Origin: Xanthomonas sp. XNM01
Lineage (GTDB): Bacteria > Pseudomonadota > Gammaproteobacteria > Xanthomonadales > Xanthomonadaceae
Direction of reading: 5' to 3'
Assembly (NCBI RefSeq): GCF_014851915.1
Contig: NZ_JACVAP010000001.1
Span: forward strand, 806,001 to 870,000
DNA: 64,000 bases
Under the pieces are notes generated by a model that was given only the letters and a program-made list of their open reading frames with translations, was not told the origin of the DNA and ran no database searches. The translations under genes and the position numbers were made by a program. This document shows, piece after piece, positions 41,696-50,617 of this stretch (positions within the stretch are counted from its first letter, which is position 1; the number at the start of each line of letters is the position of its first letter).

Positions 41696-42145
41696 GTGTC
41701 CAACCACCGTCTGCTGCTGATTCCCGCGGACCCCGACTTCGTTCCAGGTGCCGAGGCCGCCGAGCAGGCGCGTGCGTTCCTGGCCGGACAGGTGCCCGAG
41801 GCCGAGGACGTGGCCGCGTTCTTCACCGACCGCGTGGAGTTCTTCAGCCCCGCGGGAAACTGGTCCGGGGTCGAGTGCCCGCACTGCCGGATCGACATCG
41901 AACCGTGGTGGGCCGAAGCCATGGATGCGGCCTACGCGACCGGCTTCACCGACCTGTCGGCGGTGACCGCCTGCTGCGGCATGCAGGTCTCGCTCAACCG
42001 CCTGCACTACGTCTGGCCGGCCGGGTTCGCCCGCTTCGGGATCGAGGCGACCAACCCCCGCATCCACGATCTGGAGCCTGCTCACCAGCAGCGCATCGCC
42101 GAGCTGCTGGGCAGCGCGGTGACCAGGATCTGGGTTCACGCCTGA
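41696..42145 (+). CDS. Conserved cytosolic protein with Cys pairs
   Basis: 149 residues starting at GTG 41696, with GGGAG eight bases upstream; the longer frame from 41612 lacks such support. Acidic, no signal peptide. Two cysteine pairs, VECPHCRIDIE and TACCGMQV, are about 35 residues apart and could bind one zinc. The central WSGVECPHC and WWAEAMDAAY segments and closing NPRIHDLEPAHQQRIAELLG are distinctive but I do not recognise a family. It lies 37 bases before the DUF3916 gene, probably the same transcript. Both could belong to an immunity or stress function; this is speculation. Confidence 0.65.
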   Translation: MSNHRLLLIPADPDFVPGAEAAEQARAFLAGQVPEAEDVAAFFTDRVEFFSPAGNWSGVECPHCRIDIEPWWAEAMDAAYATGFTDLSAVTACCGMQVSLNRLHYVWPAGFARFGIEATNPRIHDLEPAHQQRIAELLGSAVTRIWVHA

Positions 42146-42182
42146 TGTCGGCACCACATGCAGCGCTTGGCGGGACGCGTCC

Positions 42183-42767
42183 ATGGCACGCCGCCTGATC
42201 GCGCCGCAGCGCAGGCTGCGCGGTGTCGCACGCCGCCTGCGTGCGCTCCAGCGCTGGCCGCTGGAAGTGGCGGCCGGGTATCCGGACGACGAGGAGTTGC
42301 GTGCGGCGCCGCGCTACTGGAACTGGAAGCTGCCGGTCGACCTCAACCTCGTCGAGAGCCGCTGGACCACCGATGCCATCCGCCGCGCCTGCGCGCAGAG
42401 CCTGATCGATGCGTGCGCGGCGTTCATCGCCGCCCGCGGCGCGTCGGACGTGGACTGCCGCGTGACCTGCGTGGTGTGCCTGCCGGACCTGTTCACCAGC
42501 GAGCTGTGCCTGTACCGCTCGGAGGACTATTTCCGCTCGCATACCTCCGCGTCGGAGGACCGGCACGGACGCTCCTGGCGGATCGAAGGACGCCGGCTGT
42601 CGCAGGAATGGGGGCTGCAGCTGCCCGACGGCCTGGGCGAACTGGGCCTCGGGCTGGACTATGCCGATCCGGACAGCGACTGGCGGCTCGCCGGCGAGCG
42701 CTGGTACTTCGGCGAGATTGGCCCGCGGGATGATCGGCCACCGGTAGCCGACCTGCCGGCCGCCTGA
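42183..42767 (+). CDS. DUF3916-type protein
   Basis: 194 residues. The opening RRLRGVARRLRALQRWP, the YWNWKLPVDLNLVES block and VVCLPDLFTSELCLYRSEDYF match the DUF3916 pattern known mainly from Firmicutes: an Arg-rich start, then an ALQRWP-like helix, then a YW-K-PV element. DUF3916 has no established function, and some members occur near toxin-like genes. No toxin gene is visible here. It follows the Cys-pair protein closely, and a 283-base gap without features follows it. Confidence 0.7.
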   Translation: MARRLIAPQRRLRGVARRLRALQRWPLEVAAGYPDDEELRAAPRYWNWKLPVDLNLVESRWTTDAIRRACAQSLIDACAAFIAARGASDVDCRVTCVVCLPDLFTSELCLYRSEDYFRSHTSASEDRHGRSWRIEGRRLSQEWGLQLPDGLGELGLGLDYADPDSDWRLAGERWYFGEIGPRDDRPPVADLPAA

Positions 42768-43050
42768 GCCGGTTGCCGCCGCCGGCCGCGGCGCTGCGCC
42801 AGCGTACGGGGCGTGGTCGGTCGGGCGTTCAACGGAGCGCAAGGGATGTCCGCCGGTCGATTGCCTCCGGCACATGACGCGCATGATGCGATACGTGGAC
42901 CGATGGTCCACCGCTGGCGCGCATGCTGGCGGTATCGGCGTGCCCGTGCGGGATCGCCGCTAGCACGGTGCGAGGGATGGCCGCGTGCCGCAGTCGCGCA
43001 GTCGATTACCATCCGGCGCGTGACGCATGGACCGGAGCAGGTGACACGCG

Positions 43051-43284
43051 ATGCCGTTGGGAGATCTCGCCGGGGATGCGCTGGGTGGCGTGTTCCGTTT
43101 CATCGGCCGGCTGCTGGCGGAGCTGGTGCTGGAGTTGCTGGTCAAGGGGGCGGGCCGGACCATGCTGCGCATCCTGCGTCCGCGCTCGGAGCCCGGCGAT
43201 ACCGCGGCGACGCTGGCAGGTCTGCTGTTCTGGGCCGTGCTGGTCGCGCTGGCGGTCCTCATCTACCGGGCGACGATGCCCTGA
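43051..43284 (+). CDS. Small membrane-associated protein
   Basis: 77 residues. An amphipathic first half (LGGVFRFIGRLLAELVLELLVKG) and one clear membrane helix near the C-terminus (TLAGLLFWAVLVALAVLIY). A GGAGCAGG sequence precedes the ATG at suitable distance. No family recognised. It is isolated: 283 bases from the DUF3916 gene and convergent with the zinc-ribbon gene 139 bases on. Confidence 0.6.
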   Translation: MPLGDLAGDALGGVFRFIGRLLAELVLELLVKGAGRTMLRILRPRSEPGDTAATLAGLLFWAVLVALAVLIYRATMP

Positions 43285-43423
43285 GGTGAGGCGTCCATCG
43301 TGCACGGGTGGCGTCGATGTGGGAGTACAGCGACGGCCAAGCGGGGTCGGAGCACCGCGGCGTCCATCAGCGCCAGCAACGGAGCAGCGCGCAGCGGCAC
43401 CCCGGCAGCCGCCTCTGATTTCC

Positions 43424-43693
43424 TCAGCTCCGTTCGCGCATGAACGCGTCCAGCACGGCCAGCTGCTCCTGCGCCTCGGGGTTGCCCGCCGCTGCGGCGG
43501 CCTGCACGCGTGCCAGATCCGGGTGCAGCACCACCAGCAGGATGTCCTCGCACTGCGGGCAGGCGTATTCGCTCTGGTCGCGATGCGGCTCCAGCGTCAT
43601 CGCCCGGCTGTCGCCCTGCCATTCGCAGGCGTCGCAGGTGAGCCGGCGCTCGCGCCATCCGCTATGGAAGTAGTCGTCGATCAGCTGGGGCAT
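43424..43693 (-). CDS. Small zinc-ribbon-like protein
   Basis: 89 residues. Two CxxC pairs (LTCDACEW and YACPQCED) about 25 residues apart suggest one zinc ion in a ribbon. The rest is helical and acidic (NPEAQEQLAVLDAF). No signal or membrane helix. Last of a minus-strand run that begins at mgtE; the gap to the GFA-family gene upstream is 34 bases, so it may be co-transcribed. Function unknown. Confidence 0.65.
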   Translation of the reverse strand: MPQLIDDYFHSGWRERRLTCDACEWQGDSRAMTLEPHRDQSEYACPQCEDILLVVLHPDLARVQAAAAAGNPEAQEQLAVLDAFMRERS

Positions 43694-43727
43694 GGCGGGG
43701 CCTGTGGTGATGCGTGGATGGAGCGGT

Positions 43728-44129
43728 TCAAGGGACGCGGTCCGCGGGGTGGTTGACGCCGTCGTTGGTCGGTACGCCGGCGATCGCGAACGGATCGATG
43801 CCGTCCAGGCAGGCGACGTTGTAGCCGTACTGGTGCGGATTGGACCGGCGCTGGTGATGGGTATGGATGCCGCAGCGCGAGCAGAAGTAGTGCTTCGCGG
43901 TCCGCGTGTTGAACTGGTAGAGCGTCAGCTGCGCCTGGCCTTCGACGATGCGGATGCCGTCCAGCGGCACCGAGGCGACGATGGTGCCGCGCCGCCGGCA
44001 CATCGAGCAGTCGCAGCGGCGCGGGTCGACGATGCCATCGGGCAGGTGCAGTTCCAGCACGACCGCCCCGCAGTGGCAGCTGGCGCGATGCCAGGGTAGG
44101 ACGGCGACGCCGGCGATGGAGGTGAGCAT
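43728..44129 (-). CDS. GFA family protein
   Basis: 133 residues, a single Mss4-like beta domain of the glutathione-dependent formaldehyde-activating (GFA) family. Zinc ligands are in SCHCGAV, RCDCSMCRRRG and YFCSRCGIHTHH. The enzyme assignment of the family is doubtful for most members, so only the fold is secure. ATG 44129 gives the standard start. It lies 25 bases after the esterase stop on the same strand. Confidence 0.88.
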   Translation of the reverse strand: MLTSIAGVAVLPWHRASCHCGAVVLELHLPDGIVDPRRCDCSMCRRRGTIVASVPLDGIRIVEGQAQLTLYQFNTRTAKHYFCSRCGIHTHHQRRSNPHQYGYNVACLDGIDPFAIAGVPTNDGVNHPADRVP

Positions 44130-44154
44130 GGAATCTTTCCCGGGAGCGCGGTGG

Positions 44155-44985
44155 TCAGGGCAGGTGCCGGGCGAACAGCCAGTCCCACAGCGCCGGATCG
44201 GCATAGGCCGGGTCCCAGGCATTGTGGCCGGTGCCCGGCAGTTCGGTGTAGCGCACGTCGGCTCCGCGTTCCCGGAGCGCCGCGTACAGGCGACGCGACT
44301 GCGCCACCGGCACGACCGGATCGTCCTCGCCATGGAACAGCCAGACCGGAATCCCGGCCAGGCTTGCCGCGGCCTCGGCGAACGGGTCGTTCCCGTGCAG
44401 GCTGGCCGCTGCGACCAGCAGCGTGTCCAGGTCGGGCCGCGTTCCCGGCGGGGTGACGCCGCCACAGATCGGCACCACGGCGGCGAACCGGCGCGGATGG
44501 CGCAGGGCGAGCTCGATCGCGCCGTAGCCGCCGCGCGACATGCCGGTCAGATAGGTGCGGCTGCGGTCGCCGCCGAACTCGGCGCTGGCCGCGGCCAGCG
44601 TGGCCAGTGCCAGGCCGGCGGTCTGGCCTTCCCATGAGGCGCCCTGCGGCGACTGCGGAAACACGACGATCGCCGGGAAGTCGGCGGCGTGCCGCCGCAG
44701 CCAGGGGCCGAGCCCGGAGCGGGTCTGCAGGTCGCCATCGTCGCCGCGTTCGCCCGAGCCGTGCAGGAACAGCACGATCGGCAGCGGGCCTTCGCCGTGT
44801 CGTTGCGGCACGAACACCTGGTAGCGATGGCGCTGCCCGGCATGCACCAGTTCGCGATGGACGAATCCGTCGCCGGGTGCGGCGTCCGCTGCGTGGGCCT
44901 TCATCATGCCGGCGCCCAACAGGCAGGCGAGCAGTGCCATGACATGCAGGCCGCGGGGCAGCGGCCAGGAGCGGGGCAGGGCCAT
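44155..44985 (-). CDS. Exported alpha/beta-hydrolase (esterase/peptidase type)
   Basis: 276 residues with an N-terminal signal sequence (GLHVMALLACLLGAGMMKAHA). The hydrolase core shows LFLHGSGERG (oxyanion region), the nucleophile Ser in TGMSRGGYG, Asp in FHGEDDPVVP and His in GTGHNAWD, so the catalytic triad is intact. It resembles predicted carboxylesterases close to prolyl-oligopeptidase and LpqC-like PHB depolymerase domains. Substrate unknown; probably periplasmic. It lies 13 bases after the cold-shock/DUF1294 gene. Confidence 0.87.
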   Translation of the reverse strand: MALPRSWPLPRGLHVMALLACLLGAGMMKAHAADAAPGDGFVHRELVHAGQRHRYQVFVPQRHGEGPLPIVLFLHGSGERGDDGDLQTRSGLGPWLRRHAADFPAIVVFPQSPQGASWEGQTAGLALATLAAASAEFGGDRSRTYLTGMSRGGYGAIELALRHPRRFAAVVPICGGVTPPGTRPDLDTLLVAAASLHGNDPFAEAAASLAGIPVWLFHGEDDPVVPVAQSRRLYAALRERGADVRYTELPGTGHNAWDPAYADPALWDWLFARHLP

Positions 44986-44998
44986 GTCGGAACTCCGT

Positions 44999-45655
44999 TC
45001 ATGCGTGGAATCCCCAGAATGCCAAGGCAGCCGTGTGCACCGCGACCACGCACCAGAACACCGCCTGGTAGCCGGATTTGCGGTTCTTGTGACGCAGCGC
45101 GCGCTGCGCGAGCAGGGCGCCGGGCCACCCGCCTGCCAGTTCCAGCAGGTGCAGGTGCGCTTCGGGGATGCGTCGGTGGCCGTGCTGCGCCGCGCGCTTG
45201 TCCAGCGCATATGCGATCCAGGCGACACCGCTCAGCAGCAGCGACAGGAACAGGATCTCCACCGGCAGCCGACCGCGCTCGATCGCGATGCCAAGCAGGG
45301 TGCCGTAAGCCGCCACGACCATGCCGGTCCACAGCCATCCGGCACCGCCGCGCCCGCGCCGCGAGGGCCCGGACCCGCGCTGCTGCCGTGCAGCGCTCCT
45401 GCGTGGCCCCGAGGGGCGACGGCGCGCGTCGCGCGGCTGCACTTCATGCGCGCAGGCGCGCCCGTCGCGCTGCGTGGCGGCAACGAAACGCACCGCCTGG
45501 CCGGCCAGCGGCCGCGCGCTTCCGCGCCAGTCGCGGACATGGAAGAACAGCCGCGCGGCATTGCCCGCGGCGACGATGAAGCCGAAGCCGCGCGCATCGT
45601 TCCAGTCGACGATCTCGCCGGACTGCTGCCTGGAGTGCGTTCCGTGGCGCGTCAC
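44999..45655 (-). CDS. Cold-shock domain-DUF1294 fusion protein
   Basis: 218 residues. An N-terminal cold-shock domain (~1-70) has the RNA-binding motifs RGFGFI and FFHV, an Arg-rich linker follows (~70-105), then a DUF1294 membrane domain with about four helices and the hallmark YALDKRAAQHGHRRIPEAHLHLL. It links a nucleic-acid-binding module to a membrane anchor, an architecture widely seen but not understood. Its ATG is four bases after the mgtE stop, so it is probably co-translated with the magnesium channel. Confidence 0.88.
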   Translation of the reverse strand: MTRHGTHSRQQSGEIVDWNDARGFGFIVAAGNAARLFFHVRDWRGSARPLAGQAVRFVAATQRDGRACAHEVQPRDARRRPSGPRRSAARQQRGSGPSRRGRGGAGWLWTGMVVAAYGTLLGIAIERGRLPVEILFLSLLLSGVAWIAYALDKRAAQHGHRRIPEAHLHLLELAGGWPGALLAQRALRHKNRKSGYQAVFWCVVAVHTAALAFWGFHA

Positions 45656-45659
45656 GATG

Positions 45660-47021
45660 TCAGTGCAGCAGGATCAGCGTGGCCAGGCCGAGGAAGCAGA
45701 AGAACCCCATCACGTCGGTCACCGCGGTGACGACCACGGTGCCGGCCACCGCCGGATCGACGTTCATCCGTTTGAGCAGCAGCGGCAGCAGCACGCCGGC
45801 CGCCGCGGCCGCGCAGAAGTTGATCACCAGCGCCATCGCGATGACCAGCGACAGCGAGAAGCTGCGGAACCAGACCAGCGCGATCAGGCCGACGATGCCG
45901 CCGATCAGCACGCCGTTGATCATCGCCACGCGCAGTTCCTTCCACAGCAGGATCCGCGCATTGCTGGCGCCAACCTGGCCCAGCGCGAGGCCGCGCACCA
46001 TCAGGGTCAGCACCTGCACCGCGGCGTTGCCGCCGATGCCGGCGACGATCGGCATCAGCACCGCCAGCGCGACCACCTTCTCCAGCGTGGCCTCGAACTG
46101 GCCGATCACGCCGGCGGCCATGAACGCGGTGAACAGGTTGATGCCCAGCCAGACAACGCGGCCGCGCACGGCACGCCTGATCGGCGAGAACAGGTCCTCG
46201 TCCTCGTCCAGGCCGGCGGCGCCCAGCGCCTGGTGCTCGGCCTGCTCGCGGATGATGTCGACCACGTCGTCGATGGTGATGCGGCCGAGCAGGATGTTGT
46301 TGTCGTCCACCACCGGCGCGGAGATCCAGTCGTGATCGGAGAACTGCCGCGCCACTTCCTGCGCGCCTTCGCCGACGTCGATCGCCGGCTGCTCGTCGTC
46401 GATCAGCCGGTTGATCGGGGTGGTGTCTTCATGGGTGACCAGCGCGGCCAGCGGCACCCGGCCCAGATACTGGTGGCGGCGGCTGACCACGTACAGGTGG
46501 TCGGTGTGCTCGGGCAGTTCCCCGCGCAGGCGCAGGTAGCGCAGCACCACGTCGACGTTGACGTCGGCGCGCACGGTGACCACGTCCGGATTCATCAGGC
46601 GGCCGGCGCTGTCCTCGGGATAGGACAGCACCTGTTCCAGGCGCTCGCGGTTCTCGCGGTCCATCGACTTGAGGACCTCGTCGATGACCGTGTCCGGCAG
46701 GTCCTCGACCAGATCGGCCAGGTCGTCGATGTCCAGGTCTTCGACCGCGGCGACCAGCTCGTCCGGGTCCATGTCCGCGATCAGGCTCTCGCGCACCTCG
46801 TCGCCGACGTGCAGCAGCACCTCGCCGTCGTCCTCGGCATCGACCAGACCCCACACCACCTCGCGCTTGCCCGGCGGCAGCGACTCGAGCAGGTTGCCGA
46901 TCTCGGCGGGGGACAGCGTGTTGACCAGCCGTCGCACCGGACCGAGGCGTCCGCTGTCCAGTGCATCGGACAGCATGCGCAGCTGACGCGCGGTCTTGTC
47001 GTGGCGGACGGCTTCGGCCAT
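45660..47021 (-). CDS. mgtE: Magnesium transporter MgtE
   Basis: 453 residues. Order: an acidic N-domain (~1-135, helices with LESLPPGKREVVWGLVD), two CBS domains (~140-260, with GRITIDDVVDIIRE), a plug helix, and five membrane helices. MPIVAGIGGNAAVQVLTLMVRGLA and VNFCAAAAAGVLLPLLLKRMNVDPAVAGTVVVTAVTDVMGF-like regions form the Mg2+ pore. The cytosolic domains sense Mg2+ and close the channel. It leads a minus-strand run (mgtE, CSD-DUF1294, esterase, GFA, zinc ribbon) and follows the PTS genes after a 217-base gap. No magnesium riboswitch could be made out by eye. Confidence 0.95.
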   Translation of the reverse strand: MAEAVRHDKTARQLRMLSDALDSGRLGPVRRLVNTLSPAEIGNLLESLPPGKREVVWGLVDAEDDGEVLLHVGDEVRESLIADMDPDELVAAVEDLDIDDLADLVEDLPDTVIDEVLKSMDRENRERLEQVLSYPEDSAGRLMNPDVVTVRADVNVDVVLRYLRLRGELPEHTDHLYVVSRRHQYLGRVPLAALVTHEDTTPINRLIDDEQPAIDVGEGAQEVARQFSDHDWISAPVVDDNNILLGRITIDDVVDIIREQAEHQALGAAGLDEDEDLFSPIRRAVRGRVVWLGINLFTAFMAAGVIGQFEATLEKVVALAVLMPIVAGIGGNAAVQVLTLMVRGLALGQVGASNARILLWKELRVAMINGVLIGGIVGLIALVWFRSFSLSLVIAMALVINFCAAAAAGVLLPLLLKRMNVDPAVAGTVVVTAVTDVMGFFCFLGLATLILLH

Positions 47022-47238
47022 GCGCGGCTCCGGTTGGGACGGGCGGGGCCGCGACGACAGCCGCGGCGGATCAGGTGGTCATCCGCGCATTATCCGCCCG
47101 GCGCCTGGCAATGGATAGAGCGCGCGTCCTGGAAAGCTCATGGCGCCGACGCGCGGGCGGGGGCATGTCCGGTGCAAGGCGGTGTCGTCATGCCAAGGGC
47201 AAGGTGCACGCCCCGCCGACGCATGGCGCTGCTGCCGG

Positions 47239-48951
47239 TCAGGTGACCTTGGACAGCCAGCGCTCGATGCCGGTGCGGTCGCGGGCGCGCAGCAGTGCCT
47301 CCGCGCCGGACCGCAACTGGGCCAGGTCGCAGCTGCGGATCGTGCGACGCAGTTCCAGCAGGGTGGTGGGATGCAGGCTGAACTCCCGCAGGCCCAGGGC
47401 CAGCAGCAGCGGTGCCAGCCGTGGATCGGCGGCGATCTCGCCGCAGATGCTGACGGGCACCCCGTGCTCTTCACCGGCGCGGATCACGTGCGCGAGCAGG
47501 CGCAGGACGCCCGGATGCAGTGGCGAGTAGAGGTCGCCCAGCGCCTCGTTGTTGCGATCGACCGCCAGCAGGTACTGCACCAGATCGTTGGTGCCGATGG
47601 CGAGGAACTCCGCGGCATCGATCAGCCCGTGCACGCCGATCGCCGCGGCCGGGACCTCGATCATGGCGCCCAGCGGCGGCGCCTCGGCCGTCAGTCCATG
47701 CTTTCGCAGCGCCAGCACCGCCATGCGCAGGCGCCGGCGCACGATCACCAGTTCCTCGCGGCAGCTGACCATCGGCACCAGCACGCGCACTGGGCCATAG
47801 GCCGCCGCACGCACGATGGCCCGCAGCTGGGTGTCGAACACCGCATCGTGCAGCAGCGACAGCCGCAGGCCACGCACGCCCAGCGCCGGGTTGTCCTCGT
47901 TGGCCAGCGCCAGCCCGGCGCGGTCGGCCTTGTCGGCGCCCAGGTCCAGGGTGCGGAAGGTGACCGGCCGTCCGCTCATGCACAGCACCGCATCGCGGTA
48001 GGCGATGAACTGCTCTTCCTCGTCGGGCAGGCTGTCGCGCTGCAGGAACAGGAACTCGGTGCGGTACAGGCCGATGCCGGCCACGCCCAGCTGGTGGGCA
48101 CGGCTCATGTCCTCGCGCGATTCGGCATTGGCGTACAGCGCGATGTCCACGCCATCGCGGGTCCTGGTCGGCTTGCTGCGCAGCCGCTCCAGCCCGCGCC
48201 GCTCGCGCGCCTCCTGCCGTTCGCGTGCGCGATAGGCGGCCAGATCGTCCGGCCCCGGATCGACGACCACGTCGCCGGTCTCGCCATCGACGATCAGCAC
48301 GTCGCCGTCGTTGATCTTCTGCAGCACGCCGACCGCGCCGACCACCAGCGGCAGGTGCAGGCTGCGCGCCAGGATCGCGCTGTGCGAGAGCGCGCTGCCG
48401 GCGCTGCTGACCACGGCGACCAGCCCCTGGGACTGCAGCTGGGCCAGTTCGGCCGGCGACACCATGTCGCAGACCAGGATCTCGCCGGCGGTGCCGCGCG
48501 GCTCGGACGGCCGTGCATGCAGGTGCGCGTTGATCCGGCCGATGATCTGGTCCAGGTCGTCCAGCCGGCTGCGCAGATAGGGGTCGTCCATCCGCTCGAA
48601 CACCGCGGCCAGCCGGTCGCGCTGCACCCGCAGCGCATACGGTGCCGAGCAGCGGTCGCGGCGGATCAGCTCGTCCAGCGCACGGACCAGTTCGGGGTCG
48701 TCCAGCAGCAGGGCATGCAGGTCGATGAATTCGACCGCGTCGCCTGCCAGCGCGCCCTGCAGGCGTTCGCGCAGGCTGCGCATTTCCTCGCGGGCCGATG
48801 CGATGGCCCGGGCCAGGCGCGCGGCCTCGGCGTCGACCGCGCCCGCCTCGACATGTTGTTCGCCGATGTCCAGGGCATGCGGCGCGCGCACGCGTGCGCG
48901 TCCCAGCGCGATTCCGCGCGATGCCCCGTGAGCGGCGAAACTGCGCCTCAT
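47239..48951 (-). CDS. ptsI: PTS enzyme I (phosphoenolpyruvate-protein phosphotransferase)
   Basis: 570 residues, the size of classical enzyme I without the GAF domain of PtsP. The phosphorylated His is H190 in SALSHSAILARS, and the active-site Cys is in SICGEIAADP. The PEP-binding barrel retains GIGLYRTEFLFL and the FRTLDLGADK and GTNDLVQYLLAVDR blocks. It takes phosphate from PEP and passes it to HPr. It lies 49 bases after ptsH. No EIIB or EIIC gene is near, so the chain probably ends on the EIIA for regulation. Confidence 0.94.
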   Translation of the reverse strand: MRRSFAAHGASRGIALGRARVRAPHALDIGEQHVEAGAVDAEAARLARAIASAREEMRSLRERLQGALAGDAVEFIDLHALLLDDPELVRALDELIRRDRCSAPYALRVQRDRLAAVFERMDDPYLRSRLDDLDQIIGRINAHLHARPSEPRGTAGEILVCDMVSPAELAQLQSQGLVAVVSSAGSALSHSAILARSLHLPLVVGAVGVLQKINDGDVLIVDGETGDVVVDPGPDDLAAYRARERQEARERRGLERLRSKPTRTRDGVDIALYANAESREDMSRAHQLGVAGIGLYRTEFLFLQRDSLPDEEEQFIAYRDAVLCMSGRPVTFRTLDLGADKADRAGLALANEDNPALGVRGLRLSLLHDAVFDTQLRAIVRAAAYGPVRVLVPMVSCREELVIVRRRLRMAVLALRKHGLTAEAPPLGAMIEVPAAAIGVHGLIDAAEFLAIGTNDLVQYLLAVDRNNEALGDLYSPLHPGVLRLLAHVIRAGEEHGVPVSICGEIAADPRLAPLLLALGLREFSLHPTTLLELRRTIRSCDLAQLRSGAEALLRARDRTGIERWLSKVT

Positions 48952-49000
48952 CGTCGTGCCGATCGACCGGTGGGGCAGGGGCCGGCGACCGGGCGCATGC

Positions 49001-49270
49001 TCAGGCTTCCTCGTCGAAGCGTCGTTCGAACAGGGACACCACGGCCTCCATCGCGATGGCCTCGTCCTCGCCGTCGGTACGCACCGTGATCGGCGTGCCG
49101 GGCCCGGCGGCCAGCAGCATCACGCCCATGATGCTCTTGGCGTTGACCTCGCGGCCCTTGGCGGCCAGCGTCACCGCGCAGCGGAACGGCGCCAGCTCCT
49201 GGACCAGCTTGGCGGTGGCCCGGGCATGCAGGCCCAGGCGGTTGGACACGGTGAGTTCACGTTCAAGCAT
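49001..49270 (-). CDS. ptsH: Phosphocarrier protein HPr
   Basis: 89 residues. The active His15 is in GLHARATAKLVQ, and Ser46 is in NAKSIMGVMLL, at the exact positions of canonical HPr. Both the enzyme I route (His15) and the HprK route (Ser46) are therefore possible, and hprK is in the same cluster. ATG 49270 overlaps the EIIA gene end by eight bases. Length and motifs are standard. Confidence 0.96.
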   Translation of the reverse strand: MLERELTVSNRLGLHARATAKLVQELAPFRCAVTLAAKGREVNAKSIMGVMLLAAGPGTPITVRTDGEDEAIAMEAVVSLFERRFDEEA

Positions 49271-49655
49271 CGTCGATGATCGCTCCATTGCGCGCGCCCG
49301 CCGCCGCGGTGGCGGGCAGTTCGTCCAGTCCCTGTTCCGGATAGTTCATCACCCGCAGCAGCATCGGCAGGCTCAGCGCCGCGACGCGGCGGACCGGCGT
49401 GCCGAGGTGAGCGACCCGGGCGGCGAGGTTGCTGGGACTGGCGCCATACAGGTCGGTCAGCACCAGCACGCCATCGCCTCCGTCGACGCGCCGCAGCGCC
49501 GCCGAGGCGGCGGGCAGCAACTGGTCGAGATCGGCGTCGAACGGGACTTCGAACGCTTCCGCGCGCAGCGGCAGGTTGCGCAGCAGCGCGGTCGCGACCG
49601 CCAGGACCGAGGCGCCGATGCCGGGGTGGGTGATGAGGAGAATGCCACAGGCCAT
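49263..49655 (-). CDS. PTS EIIA component, mannose family
   Basis: 130 residues. The mannose-family EIIA fold begins with GILLITHPGIGASVL, placing the phosphorylated His at residue 10; LVLTDLYGASPSN is the second family block. With no partner EIIB/C in the cluster it probably works as a regulatory phospho-acceptor, as proposed for the incomplete PTS of many proteobacteria. It overlaps ptsH by eight bases and lies 89 bases after rapZ. Confidence 0.92.
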   Translation of the reverse strand: MACGILLITHPGIGASVLAVATALLRNLPLRAEAFEVPFDADLDQLLPAASAALRRVDGGDGVLVLTDLYGASPSNLAARVAHLGTPVRRVAALSLPMLLRVMNYPEQGLDELPATAAAGARNGAIIDDA

Positions 49656-49744
49656 CCGGGAAAGTTAACAGAGCGCCATGGCTTTCGTCAGCGCCGATTT
49701 CCGGGACAGTGTGGCCCTGGAGGAGCACCCGCGGCGGCGGCCGC

Positions 49745-50617
49745 TCAGTCCTGTTCGCGGTGGTAGGTGGCGACCTCGTCCCAGCCCTGCGAACGGGCAT
49801 GCGCGGCCAGCCGTTCGGCCAGGTACACCGAGCGGTGCTTGCCGCCGGTGCAGCCGAACGCGACGGTCACGTACGCCCGGGTATCGGTGCGCAGCCGCGG
49901 CAGCCAGGTGTCGAGGAAGCCGGCCACCTGGTCGACGTAGGTGGAAACGTCGGGCTGGGCGTCCAGGTAGTCCCGCACCCGCGCATCGCGCCCGGTCAGC
50001 GGGCGCAGGTCGGGCTCCCAGTGCGGGTTGGGCAGGACCCGCGCATCGAACACGAAGTCGGCATCGGCCGGCACGCCGCGCCGGTAGGCGAACGATTCGA
50101 ACAGCAGCGACAGGCCGGTGCCGTGGCTGAGCGCGAACTCGGTGATCACGTGCCGGCGCAGCTGGTGCACGTTGAGCTGGCTGCTGTCGATGACCGCATC
50201 GGCCTCCTCGCGCAGCGGCCGGGTGATCTCGCGTTCGCGCGCCAGCGCCTCGGGCAGCGACAGGCCCAGCCGGCTCAGCGGGTGCCGGCGGCGGGTGTCG
50301 GCAAAGCGGCGCAGCAGGACTTCGTCGGTCGCTTCGAAGAACAGCAGCTTGGCATCCACGCCCAGCGGTACCGCCGCTTCGCGCCAGGCGGCCAGCTGGC
50401 TGAGGTCGCTGTGGCGGCTGCGCACGTCGATGCCCACCGCCATCCGCTCGGGCAGGCCGTCGTCGCGCACAAGGCTGCGCACGAAGGTCGGCAGCAGCTC
50501 GATCGGCATGTTGTCGACGCAGTAGTAGTCCAGGTCCTCGAAGGTCTTCAGCGCGACCGATTTGCCCGAGCCGGACAGGCCGCTGATGATCACCAGAGTC
50601 GGCTGCACGGTACTCAT
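49745..50617 (-). CDS. rapZ: RNase adapter protein RapZ
   Basis: 290 residues. N-terminal P-loop domain with Walker A GLSGSGKS and the [11 protein letters not shown] block; C-terminal domain with [18 protein letters not shown], the glucosamine-6-phosphate-binding region in E. coli. There RapZ directs RNase E to the sRNA GlmZ. Whether that sRNA exists here is unknown. It overlaps hprK by four bases (ATGA). Confidence 0.95.
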   Translation of the reverse strand: MSTVQPTLVIISGLSGSGKSVALKTFEDLDYYCVDNMPIELLPTFVRSLVRDDGLPERMAVGIDVRSRHSDLSQLAAWREAAVPLGVDAKLLFFEATDEVLLRRFADTRRRHPLSRLGLSLPEALAREREITRPLREEADAVIDSSQLNVHQLRRHVITEFALSHGTGLSLLFESFAYRRGVPADADFVFDARVLPNPHWEPDLRPLTGRDARVRDYLDAQPDVSTYVDQVAGFLDTWLPRLRTDTRAYVTVAFGCTGGKHRSVYLAERLAAHARSQGWDEVATYHREQD

